In this document: piece after piece, positions 1 through 7,123 of the stretch
How the letters are laid out: each line of letters begins with the position of its first letter
Numbering within the stretch: the first letter of the stretch is position 1
DNA from: Variovorax sp.
GTDB taxonomy: Bacteria > Pseudomonadota > Gammaproteobacteria > Burkholderiales > Burkholderiaceae_C
Direction of reading: 5' to 3'
NCBI GenBank assembly: GCA_028292145.1
Contig: JAQGMX010000025.1
Coordinates: 1 to 13,915, forward strand
Length of the DNA stretch: 13,915 nucleotides
Notes under the pieces: model-generated
What the model was told of the DNA's origin: nothing
Seen by the model: only the letters and a program-made list of their open reading frames with translations
The model's database searches: none
Translations under genes and position numbers: made by a program

Positions 1-648
1 CATCCGGCGCTGGGCGGCGAAGAGGTCGAGATACTGCTGGTTCTCGACAGTTGCGATGACGCAACAGGCGAGATCGCACTGGCGCACGGGATCGCGACGC
101 ATTGTGTCGACGCCCGCAACGTCGGCCGGGCCCGGGCCGCCGGCGCCGATCGGATCCTGGAAAAAGGCGCGCGCTGGCTTGCGTTCACCGACGCTGACAC
201 GATCGTTTCGCCAGAATGGCTGGTACGACAGCTCGAACTCGACGCCGATGCCGTCTGCGGCTCCATCGGCATCGACGACTGGAGCGCTCATGGGCCCGAT
301 GCGGATGCGATCCGCGAGCATTTCGCACGTACTTACCACGATGTCGACGGCCACCGGCACATCCACGGCGCGAACCTGGGTGTCTCCGCTGCGGCTTACG
401 TGCGTGCCGGCGGCTTTCCGGCGTTGAGCTGCAGCGAAGACGTGGCGCTGGTCGAGGCGCTGCAGGCTTCCGGCGCGCGCATCGCGTGGAGCGCTGCGCC
501 GCGGGTGCAGACCAGCGCGCGTTCTGACGCGCGCGCACGCGGCGGCTTCGGCGATACGTTGCTGGCGGTGATTGCCGCAGGTATCGCGGTCACTGCCGCA
601 ACGGCTGCCGTCGCCGTCGCCGCAGCTCCGAGCCCGGTCTCCGACTGA
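1..648 (+). CDS. Glycosyltransferase family 2, C-terminal part (5' end outside the window)
   Basis: The reading frame is open from the first base and stops with TGA at 646-648, leaving 215 visible residues. Visible residues 64-66 are DAD inside FTDADTIVSPEWL, the nucleotide-sugar/metal-binding DxD region of GT-A fold, family 2 glycosyltransferases. Upstream, NVGRARAAGAD (40-50) matches the conserved stretch before that motif. HGANLGVSAAAYVRAGGF (122-139) followed by SEDVAL (145-150) matches the acceptor side with the ED catalytic-base motif. RGGFGD (180-185) is a usual near-C-terminal motif in this group. These enzymes transfer a sugar from a nucleotide-sugar donor to an unidentified acceptor. 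The last roughly 25 residues (about 187-210) are an alanine/valine-rich hydrophobic run, which is unusual and could be a membrane tail. Donor and acceptor cannot be told from the sequence. The family assignment is firm; the specific role is unknown. Confidence 0.85.
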   Translation, partial: HPALGGEEVEILLVLDSCDDATGEIALAHGIATHCVDARNVGRARAAGADRILEKGARWLAFTDADTIVSPEWLVRQLELDADAVCGSIGIDDWSAHGPDADAIREHFARTYHDVDGHRHIHGANLGVSAAAYVRAGGFPALSCSEDVALVEALQASGARIAWSAAPRVQTSARSDARARGGFGDTLLAVIAAGIAVTAATAAVAVAAAPSPVSD

Positions 649-654
649 CGCACA

Positions 655-670
655 CCCGGCGCCGTCCGGG
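655..670 (+). other. Small GC hairpin after the glycosyltransferase, weak terminator candidate
   Basis: CCCGG at 655-659 pairs with CCGGG at 666-670 around a 6-base loop, 7 bases past the glycosyltransferase stop. No T-tract follows, so intrinsic termination is doubtful. It may simply reflect the high GC of the spacer. Confidence 0.2.
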
Positions 671-724
671 CATCCACCGATACGCATCTCCCCGGCGCGG
701 ACCTAAGCTGACCCCGCCCAGCGC

Positions 725-748
725 TCTGCGTCCGGTTCCGGGCGCAGA
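725..748 (+). other. Strong hairpin in the leader of the tannase-family gene
   Basis: TCTGCGTCCG at 725-734 pairs with CGGGCGCAGA at 739-748 around a GTTC loop. This gives a 10-base-pair stem with one G-U pair. It ends 8 bases before the ribosome binding site at 757-763. No T-tract follows on either strand, so it does not look like a terminator. It may protect the transcript end or affect translation initiation, but nothing in the sequence proves a function. Confidence 0.45.
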
Positions 749-756
749 AGAACAAC

Positions 757-763
757 AAGGAGA
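757..763 (+). promoter_or_regulatory. Ribosome binding site fixing the GTG start of the tannase-family gene
   Basis: AAGGAGA lies 5 bases before GTG at 769. An ATG at 765 is in another frame and too close to this site to use it. The site therefore supports the GTG start. Confidence 0.75.
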
Positions 764-768
764 CATGC

Positions 769-2517
769 GTGATCAAGTCCATCCCGACTCACTTCGGCAG
801 CCCTGCCAGACCCTCTACCGCACTTTCTGCGGCAATTGCAGCCGCACTGCTCGTCGCCGGCTGCGGCGGCGGCAACGACAGTTCGCGGCCGCCGGCCGTA
901 GCGCTGAGCTGCGCCGAACTCAACGGCATGACAGTCCCGGCCTCGGCCATCGGCCTGACCACCACCGGTGCCGTCGTCACCAGCAGTGCCGTGGTGCCCG
1001 CAGCGGGTACCGGCAACGCAGCCGTCGGCGAATACTGCAAGGTTCTGGGCGACATCAAGCCGGCCGACCCGACGGCGCAGAGCATCAAGTTTCAGCTGAA
1101 CCTGCCCACCGCCTGGAACCGCAAGGCAGTGATGTTCGGCGGCGGCGGCTATAACGGCACCATCGCCACCGGCGTCGGCAACGTGCCGGCCGGCCCGGCC
1201 GACAAGCCGACGCCGCTGGCCCGCGGCTACGCGACCTTCGGCAGCGATTCCGGCCATCAGGCGAACCCGCTCACGACCAGCCGCGACGGCAGCTTCGGCG
1301 CCAACGACGAGATGCTGCGCAATTTCTCGGCCGACGCGATCAAGAAGACGCGCGACGTGGCCATCGCGCTGACCCAGATGCGTTACGCCGACAAGGTGCA
1401 GCGCACCTACTTCGCCGGCGGATCGACCGGCGGTCGCGAAGCGCTGATTGCCGTCACGCGCTGGCCGGACGACTACAACGGTGCCATCGTGCTCTACCCG
1501 GCCTGGAATGCGGCCGCACTCGACCTGCAGTTCGGCCGCATCACGCGCGCGCTGGCCCAGCCCAACGCCTACCCGAACCGCGCCAAGCGCAAGCTGCTGC
1601 TCGACGCATCGCTGGCCGCCTGCGACACGCTCGACGGCGTGGCGGACGGCGTGATCAGCAACGTGCGCGCCTGCAACGCGAGCTTCAATCCGCGCACCGC
1701 CCTGCTCAACGGCGCACCGCTGCGCTGTCCTTCGGGCCAGGATGCCGGCGACAGCTGCCTGTCGGATGCGCAGATCGTCGGCTTCGAAGTCACGAACACG
1801 CCGCTGACGCTCAACTACCGGCTGGCCAGCGGCGAAACCACCTATCCGGGCTTCAACACCTGGGGAACCGACTTCGGCGTGCCGGGCACGAGTCCGCTGC
1901 AGCCGACGGTGCTGACGCTGTCGCTCGGCACGGAACAACCGGCCAACCCGATGCCGGCGGTCACGGCGACCACATCGCCGCCGTACGGCAGCACGTTCTG
2001 GGACCAGTGGGTCAAGTTCTTCGTGACGCGCAACCCGAACGCGAACTCGCTGGCGCTCGATCCGCAGAATCCGGGCGCGTTGCAGGATCGCATCGTCGCG
2101 CTCACGGCGCTGCAGGATTCAAACGGCACCGACCTCTCGGCCTTCAGCGCCAAGGGCGGGCGCATCCTGATGGCCCACGGCTCGCACGATGCGCTGGTCA
2201 GCACCCGCGCCACCGAGCAATACCTCGAACGGCTGCGCGGCACGATGGGCACCGCCAAGCTCGACGGCTTCCTGCGCTACTACGAAATTCCGGGTTACGG
2301 CCATGCGGCAAGCAGCGTGTTCAACGCAGCCTGGGATTCGCTGACGACGCTGGAGAACTGGGTCGAGCGCGGCGTCGCGCCGCCGGACCAGATCGTCGCG
2401 GATACCGCCGGGGTGCCGGGGCGTACGCGTCCGCTGTGCGTGTATCCGGGGTATCCGCGCTACGCAGGAACCGGCGACGTGAACGTGGCAGCCAGCTACA
2501 CCTGCGCCGCGCCCTGA
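769..2517 (+). CDS. Tannase/feruloyl esterase-family alpha/beta hydrolase, predicted lipoprotein
   Basis: This 582-residue protein starts at GTG behind a good AAGGAGA site. Residues 1-31 form a lipoprotein signal peptide with lipobox LVAGC, the lipidated cysteine being C32, so it is probably exported and anchored in a membrane. The rest follows the tannase/feruloyl esterase family, whose members cleave esters of aromatic acids. An oxyanion-region stretch FGGGGYNG is at 123-130, and the nucleophile elbow GGSTGG puts the catalytic serine at S219. A calcium-loop-like CDTLDGVADGVI is at 285-296. The catalytic aspartate is probably D474 (HGSHDALV) and the histidine H512 (PGYGHA). The family normally has a cysteine before the serine and one after the histidine, joined by a disulfide; here these are G218 and A513. 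It probably belongs to a divergent subgroup. The substrate is unknown. The gene stands alone and converges with the dehydrogenase gene 12 bases downstream. Confidence 0.85.
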   Translation: MIKSIPTHFGSPARPSTALSAAIAAALLVAGCGGGNDSSRPPAVALSCAELNGMTVPASAIGLTTTGAVVTSSAVVPAAGTGNAAVGEYCKVLGDIKPADPTAQSIKFQLNLPTAWNRKAVMFGGGGYNGTIATGVGNVPAGPADKPTPLARGYATFGSDSGHQANPLTTSRDGSFGANDEMLRNFSADAIKKTRDVAIALTQMRYADKVQRTYFAGGSTGGREALIAVTRWPDDYNGAIVLYPAWNAAALDLQFGRITRALAQPNAYPNRAKRKLLLDASLAACDTLDGVADGVISNVRACNASFNPRTALLNGAPLRCPSGQDAGDSCLSDAQIVGFEVTNTPLTLNYRLASGETTYPGFNTWGTDFGVPGTSPLQPTVLTLSLGTEQPANPMPAVTATTSPPYGSTFWDQWVKFFVTRNPNANSLALDPQNPGALQDRIVALTALQDSNGTDLSAFSAKGGRILMAHGSHDALVSTRATEQYLERLRGTMGTAKLDGFLRYYEIPGYGHAASSVFNAAWDSLTTLENWVERGVAPPDQIVADTAGVPGRTRPLCVYPGYPRYAGTGDVNVAASYTCAAP

Positions 2518-2529
2518 TCAGTCGACGGA

Positions 2530-3672
2530 TCAGCCCTTTTCAGGGTTGACGAGGTACTTTTCTCCGGTCGCGCGCCTTGCATAGGCCGCGACTGCGTCCG
2601 GATGCAGCATCCCGGCCAGGGAGATTTCTCCTGCATAGCCGCTGGCGAACGTCGTCGTCAGCTCGCGCATGACGCGCTTCTTGAGCGCCATCGCGGCTTC
2701 GGCGCCGATTTTCTGCAGGAACGGGAACACCAGCCAGCCGCCGATGCTCCAGGCCATGCCGACCGTGTTGCCGAACTCGATCGGCGCGCTGTCGAGCCGG
2801 CCGTAGAGATAGACCTGTTTGTGCGTGCTGGAGCCGTAGCGGCTGTAGTCGCTTTCGGTCCGACCGAGCGCGGCTTCCATGCAGCCGAGGATCTGGCCGG
2901 CGAGCTTGCCGCCGCCCGTGGCGTCGAAGGCGATGGTCGCGCCGGTTTCGACCAGCGCCTCGGTCAGGCTTTCAATGAAATCCGGCGCGCTCGCGTTGCA
3001 GACGTACTTTGCGCCGATCGAGCGAAGCAGATCGACCTGCTCCTGCTTGCGGACGATGTTCACCAACGCGATGTTGTCCTTCTGGCAGATGCGATTGAGC
3101 ATCTGACCGAGGTTCGACGCCGCCGCCGTGTGGACCAGCGCCTTGTGGCCGTCGCGGCGCATGTTCTCCACCATGCCCAACGCGGTGAGCGGGTTCACGA
3201 ACGACGACGCGCCTTCGGCCGCCGTCGCGCCTTCCGGCAACGGCATGCACGCTTCGGCAGCGACGGCACGGTACTGGGTGTACATGCCGCCGCCCAGCAG
3301 CGCGACGGTCTTGCCGAGCATCGCCTGTGCCGCAGCCGATTTGCCCGCCTTCACGACCAGCCCCGCGCCTTCGTTACCGACCGGCAGCGCCTGGCCGACG
3401 CGCGCTTTCATCGAGTTCATGGCGGCTTCGGGAACCCGCGCCCTCAGTACCGGGCGTTCGGCCATGCCGCCGTACTGGGCCGTACCGATGTCCGCGGCAC
3501 CGAAAAGCAGGCCGAGGTCCGACGGATTGAGCGGCGCGGCCTGCATCCGCACCAGCACTTCGTCGTCGCCCGGATCGGGGACCGGCACGCTGGCGAGCGT
3601 CACTTCGAGTTCGCCGTTTGCCTTGATCAGGGACTGGAGTTGCAGGGCTTCTTTGGGGATATCGGTTGTCAT
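2530..3672 (-). CDS. Zinc-free medium-chain dehydrogenase/reductase (quinone oxidoreductase-like)
   Basis: The protein has 380 residues from ATG at 3672, preceded by AAGAGG 8 bases upstream. The frame stays open further upstream into the acnB region, but that extension lies across the acnB terminator and has no family similarity. The N-terminal GroES-like domain includes APLNPSDLG (46-54) and GNEGAG (99-104). The Rossmann part includes HTAAASNLGQ (181-190), in the place of the usual nucleotide-binding AAAGGVG-type loop, and IGAKYVCN (219-226). The cysteine cluster of zinc-binding alcohol dehydrogenases is absent, pointing to an NAD(P)H-dependent quinone or enone reductase-type enzyme; the substrate is unknown. 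It lies downstream of acnB on the same strand but beyond a strong terminator, so it probably has its own promoter. I could not identify that promoter with confidence in 3673-3782. Confidence 0.85.
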   Translation of the reverse strand: MTTDIPKEALQLQSLIKANGELEVTLASVPVPDPGDDEVLVRMQAAPLNPSDLGLLFGAADIGTAQYGGMAERPVLRARVPEAAMNSMKARVGQALPVGNEGAGLVVKAGKSAAAQAMLGKTVALLGGGMYTQYRAVAAEACMPLPEGATAAEGASSFVNPLTALGMVENMRRDGHKALVHTAAASNLGQMLNRICQKDNIALVNIVRKQEQVDLLRSIGAKYVCNASAPDFIESLTEALVETGATIAFDATGGGKLAGQILGCMEAALGRTESDYSRYGSSTHKQVYLYGRLDSAPIEFGNTVGMAWSIGGWLVFPFLQKIGAEAAMALKKRVMRELTTTFASGYAGEISLAGMLHPDAVAAYARRATGEKYLVNPEKG

Positions 3673-3721
3673 CGCAAATGCCTCTTGGTGGTTGATGCCA
3701 GGCGTAGCTGGCCAGAAATGC

Positions 3722-3745
3722 AAAAAGCCCACCGAAGTGAGCTCT
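3722..3745 (-). terminator. Intrinsic terminator downstream of acnB
   Basis: On the minus strand AGCTCAC (3743-3737) pairs with GTGGGCT (3732-3726) around a TTCG tetraloop, and a run of five T follows (3726-3722). The stem has 7 pairs with one G-U, can be extended by flanking A-T pairs, and lies about 40 bases past the acnB stop. This is a classic rho-independent terminator and marks the end of the mdh-to-acnB transcript. Confidence 0.85.
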
Positions 3746-3782
3746 TTGTCGCCGGATCCTGAATCAGGCCGATCAGCCGGGG

Positions 3783-6368
3783 TCAGGCAGTAACGCCGTC
3801 GGCCACAGTCTGGTAGTCCTCGATCTTGTCGAAGTTCAGGTACTGGTAGATCTGCGCGCTGGACGCATCCAGCACACCGACGCTCTCCATGTACTCTTCC
3901 TTCGTCGGAATGCGACCGAGGCGCGAGCAGATCGCCGCAAGTTCGGCGCTGCCGAGGTACACGAAGGTGTTCTTGCCGAGGCGATTCGGGAAGTTGCGGG
4001 TGCTGGTCGACATCACCGTCGCGCCTTCGCGCACTTGCGCCTGATTGCCCATGCACAACGAGCAGCCCGGCATTTCGGTGCGCGCGCCGGCATTGCCGAA
4101 GACGCCGTAATGGCCTTCTTCCGTCAATTGCTGGGCATCCATCTTGGTCGGCGGCGCGATCCACAGCTTGACCGGGATGTCGCGCTTGCCTTCGAGCAGC
4201 TTGGAAGCCGCGCGGAAGTGGCCGATGTTGGTCATGCAGGAGCCGATGAACACTTCATCGATCTTCACGCCGGCGACTTCGGACAGCGTCTTCACGTCGT
4301 CCGGGTCGTTCGGGCAGGCGCAGATCGGCTCATGGATGTCGGCCAGATCGATTTCGATCACGGCGGCATAGTCGGCGTCGGCGTCGCCCTTGAGCAGTTC
4401 GGGGTTTGCAAGCCAGGCTTCCTGGGCGGCGATGCGGCGGGCCAGCGTGCGAGCGTCGGCATAGCCTTCGGCGATCATCCATTTCATCAGCGTGATGTTG
4501 CTGTTGATGTATTCGATGATCGGTTCCTTGTTCAGGTGCACCGTGCAACCGGCGGCCGAACGCTCGGCCGAAGCGTCGCTGAGCTCGAAAGCCTGTTCGA
4601 CCTTCAAATCGGGCAAGCCTTCGATTTCGAGGATGCGGCCCGAAAAAACGTTCACCTTGCCCTGCTTGGCAACCGTCAGCAGGCCTGCCTTGATCGCGTA
4701 CAGCGGGATCGCGTTGACCAGGTCGCGCAGCGTGACGCCGGGCTGCATCTTGCCCTTGAAGCGCACCAGCACCGATTCGGGCATGTCCAGCGGCATCACG
4801 CCGGTCGCGGCCGCGAAAGCCACCAGGCCGGAGCCGGCCGGGAAGCTGATGCCGATCGGGAAACGCGTGTGGCTGTCGCCGCCGGTGCCGACGGTATCGG
4901 GCGTTAACAGGCGGTTGAGCCAGCTGTGGATCACGCCATCGCCCGGACGCAGCGAAACGCCGCCGCGCGTGGCCATGAAGTCCGGCAGTTCGTGATGCAT
5001 CTTCACGTCAACCTTCTTCGGGTACGCCGCCGTGTGGCAGAACGACTGCATGACGAGGTCGGCGCTGAAGCCCAGGCAGGCCAGATCCTTTAGTTCGTCG
5101 CGGGTCATCGGGCCGGTGGTGTCCTGCGAGCCGACCGAAGTCATCTTGGGCTCGCAATACGTACCCGGACGCACGCCCTGGCCTTCGGGCAGACCGCAGG
5201 CGCGGCCGACCATCTTCTGGGCGAGCGAGAAGCCCTTCTTGGTGTCGACCGGGCTGGTCGGCAAGCGGAACAAGGTCGATACCGGCAGGCCCAGCGCCTC
5301 GCGCGCCTTGGTCGTCAGGCCGCGGCCGACGATCAGCGGAATGCGGCCGCCGGCGCGCACTTCGTCGAACAGCACGTCGCTCTTGACCGTGAACTCGGCG
5401 ATGACCTTGCCATCCTTGAGCGCCTTGCCGTCGTAGGGACGCAGTTCGACTACGTCGCCCATCTCCATCTGGCTCACGTCGAGCTCGATCGGCAGCGCGC
5501 CGGAGTCCTCCATCGTGTTGTAAAAGATCGGCGCGATCTTGCCGCCGAGGCAGACGCCGCCGAAACGCTTGTTCGGAACGTACGGAATGTCTTCGCCGGT
5601 GAACCACAACACCGAGTTGGTGGCGCTCTTGCGCGACGAACCCGTGCCGACGACGTCGCCGGCATAGGCCACGAGGTGGCCGCGGGCGCGCAGGTCTTCG
5701 ATGAACTTCACCGGGCCGCGCTTGCCGTCTTCTTCGGGAACGATGCCGGGGCGTGCATTCTTGTGCATCGCGAGCGCATGCATCGGGATGTCGGGACGCG
5801 TCGTCGCGTCGGGCGCGGGCGACAGATCGTCGGTATTGATTTCGCCGGCCACCTTGAAGATGCTGACGGTGATGCTTTCCGGCACGGCCGGACGGCTGGT
5901 GAACCATTCGGCGTCGGCCCAGCTCTGCATCACGGCCTTGGCGTTGGCATTGCCGGCATCGGCCTTTTCCTTGACGTCATGGAACTGGTCGAACATCAGG
6001 AGCGTCTTCTTCAGGCCTTCGGCCGCGACGCCGCCGACTTCCGCGTCGTCCAGCAGATCGATCATCGGGCTGATGTTGTAGCCGCCGAGCATGGTCCCGA
6101 GCAGTTCGGTCGCACGGGCGCGCGACAGCAGCGGGTTCTTCTCGGTGCCGTGCGCCACGGCTGCGAGATAGCTCGCCTTGACCTTGGCCGCATCGTCCAC
6201 GCCTGCAGGCACGCGGTAGGTCAGCAGGTCGAGCAGGAATGCGCCGTCTTTCGACGAAGCGTCCTTCATCAGCTCGATCGCTTCGCTGGTCTGCTTGGCC
6301 GTGAGGGGCAGCGGCGGGATACCGAGCGCGGCGCGTTCGGCTACATGGTCAACGTAGGCTTGCAACAT
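3783..6368 (-). CDS. acnB: Aconitate hydratase B (bifunctional aconitase / 2-methylisocitrate dehydratase)
   Basis: AcnB interconverts citrate and isocitrate through cis-aconitate in the cytoplasm, using a [4Fe-4S] cluster; members of this type can also hydrate 2-methyl-cis-aconitate. The protein has 861 residues, against about 865 in Escherichia coli. The N-terminal HEAT-like domain (about 1-160) and the swivel domain precede the catalytic domains, the order typical of AcnB rather than AcnA. Cluster ligands are C711 (IGSCMTN) and the pair C769 and C772 (PGCSLCMG). GDSH is at 497-500. ATG at 6368 was chosen because it gives the family N terminus MLQAYVDHVAERAALG and has AGGAGA 7 bases upstream; a longer in-frame extension to 6449 would run into the preceding gene. 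It is the last gene of the leftward TCA cluster, 46 bases after the secreted-protein gene, and ends before an intrinsic terminator. Confidence 0.97.
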   Translation of the reverse strand: MLQAYVDHVAERAALGIPPLPLTAKQTSEAIELMKDASSKDGAFLLDLLTYRVPAGVDDAAKVKASYLAAVAHGTEKNPLLSRARATELLGTMLGGYNISPMIDLLDDAEVGGVAAEGLKKTLLMFDQFHDVKEKADAGNANAKAVMQSWADAEWFTSRPAVPESITVSIFKVAGEINTDDLSPAPDATTRPDIPMHALAMHKNARPGIVPEEDGKRGPVKFIEDLRARGHLVAYAGDVVGTGSSRKSATNSVLWFTGEDIPYVPNKRFGGVCLGGKIAPIFYNTMEDSGALPIELDVSQMEMGDVVELRPYDGKALKDGKVIAEFTVKSDVLFDEVRAGGRIPLIVGRGLTTKAREALGLPVSTLFRLPTSPVDTKKGFSLAQKMVGRACGLPEGQGVRPGTYCEPKMTSVGSQDTTGPMTRDELKDLACLGFSADLVMQSFCHTAAYPKKVDVKMHHELPDFMATRGGVSLRPGDGVIHSWLNRLLTPDTVGTGGDSHTRFPIGISFPAGSGLVAFAAATGVMPLDMPESVLVRFKGKMQPGVTLRDLVNAIPLYAIKAGLLTVAKQGKVNVFSGRILEIEGLPDLKVEQAFELSDASAERSAAGCTVHLNKEPIIEYINSNITLMKWMIAEGYADARTLARRIAAQEAWLANPELLKGDADADYAAVIEIDLADIHEPICACPNDPDDVKTLSEVAGVKIDEVFIGSCMTNIGHFRAASKLLEGKRDIPVKLWIAPPTKMDAQQLTEEGHYGVFGNAGARTEMPGCSLCMGNQAQVREGATVMSTSTRNFPNRLGKNTFVYLGSAELAAICSRLGRIPTKEEYMESVGVLDASSAQIYQYLNFDKIEDYQTVADGVTA

Positions 6369-6375
6369 CTTTTTT

Positions 6376-6381
6376 TCTCCT
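6376..6381 (-). promoter_or_regulatory. Ribosome binding site of acnB with a poly-A spacer
   Basis: On the minus strand AGGAGA is followed by six further A and a G, then the ATG at 6368. With the last base of the site this makes seven A in a row (6376-6370). The site decides the acnB start, and the A-rich spacer favours an unstructured, efficiently translated start region. Confidence 0.75.
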
Positions 6382-6414
6382 GGTTCCTGAATCGGGGGGC
6401 GGCGCGCGGCGACC

Positions 6415-7035
6415 TTATTTCTTGGCGACGCCGGCTGGCTGGTCGGCACCTTCGAACAGGCTCTTCGGCGGGTTCTTCTTCATTTCTTCGGCGAAGGCCA
6501 TCTGGGCCGGTGCCATGCATTCGTCGGCCAGGCGCAGGCCTTCCTTCTGGTTCATGAGCATCGACTTGTTGGCGATCTGGAGCCACATCGCGCCGGCGCG
6601 CGGGTCTTCGAGGCGGATCGCGCCGGTGCGGCTTTCGACCGGGTGCATGCGGTAACGCGCGCCCTTGGTCGAAACGGTGAAGAAGCCGGGCTTCTTCTCA
6701 TCGGCCGTCACGGTCACGTCGGCGCCCAATTCGCACTGGATCTTGCCGGTCTGCACGCGCTGGGCCACGGCCAGGTCGGCTTCGGAGAGCGCGATGTCGG
6801 TGCTGGTGTCGATCGGCGTGACTTCCTCGACGGCCTTGGCTGCACGGCGGGTGACTTGTGGCTTCTTCTTGGGCGCGGCGTTGGCTGCGGTCTTGGTCGC
6901 CGGCTTGGCCGCTGCTTTCTGCGCAGGCTTCGCAGCGGTCGACTTGGCCGCCGGCTTTGCCTTTTCTGTCGTCTGTGCGGAGGCTGCGAAAGGCAGAGCG
7001 AGTGCCAGGGCGGCGATCAGTACGGTGGTCTTCAT
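6415..7035 (-). CDS. Small secreted protein, possibly MliC-like C-terminal domain
   Basis: This 206-residue protein has a Sec signal peptide (1-20) with likely cleavage after ASA, so it should be periplasmic. Residues 25-60 form a lysine/alanine-rich low-complexity linker. A compact domain follows (about 85-180) with two cysteines, C101 (KIQCELG) and C173 (LADECMAP), which could form a disulfide. Pattern and spacing, with C near the start, GARYRM at 125-130, MWLQ at 150-153 and the last C, resemble MliC/PliC lysozyme-inhibitor domains, but this is a pattern impression only. ATG at 7035 was chosen because it begins the signal peptide and has AGGAA about 8 bases upstream; a longer open frame to 7194 would overlap the CitE-like gene. 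It lies between a lyase gene and acnB, all in one direction, so it may be co-transcribed. No function is established. Confidence 0.8.
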   Translation of the reverse strand: MKTTVLIAALALALPFAASAQTTEKAKPAAKSTAAKPAQKAAAKPATKTAANAAPKKKPQVTRRAAKAVEEVTPIDTSTDIALSEADLAVAQRVQTGKIQCELGADVTVTADEKKPGFFTVSTKGARYRMHPVESRTGAIRLEDPRAGAMWLQIANKSMLMNQKEGLRLADECMAPAQMAFAEEMKKNPPKSLFEGADQPAGVAKK

Positions 7036-7123
7036 CGATGGGTTCCTAGGGTGACGCGTGTGTCTTTGGATGGAGTGAGTCGGCAGCGTTGCCGGGGTTT
7101 GGACGCGATGCGGGTCGGTTGGT

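Noticed and set aside
703..1938. Long open frame on the minus strand opposite the tannase-family gene (411 codons)
   Set aside because: Antisense artefact of high-GC coding; the plus-strand protein has a signal peptide and catalytic motifs, this one has none.
2515..2532. Inverted repeat TGATC / GATCA between the convergent genes as a bidirectional terminator
   Set aside because: Only 5 base pairs with an 8-base loop and no T-tract; much of the symmetry comes from the two stop codons facing each other.
2602..3762. Plus-strand open frame opposite the dehydrogenase gene (386 codons)
   Set aside because: Arg/His/Ala-rich shadow translation with no family features; the minus-strand dehydrogenase is clearly the real gene.
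3673..4164. N-terminal extension of the dehydrogenase reading frame into acnB
   Set aside because: It would cross the acnB terminator and overlap acnB in another frame; the family N terminus starts at 3672 with a ribosome binding site.
7081..7094. Small hairpin CGGCA-N4-TGCCG between the CitE-like and secreted-protein genes
   Set aside because: Five base pairs and no T-tract on the minus strand, so it does not support termination between these genes.
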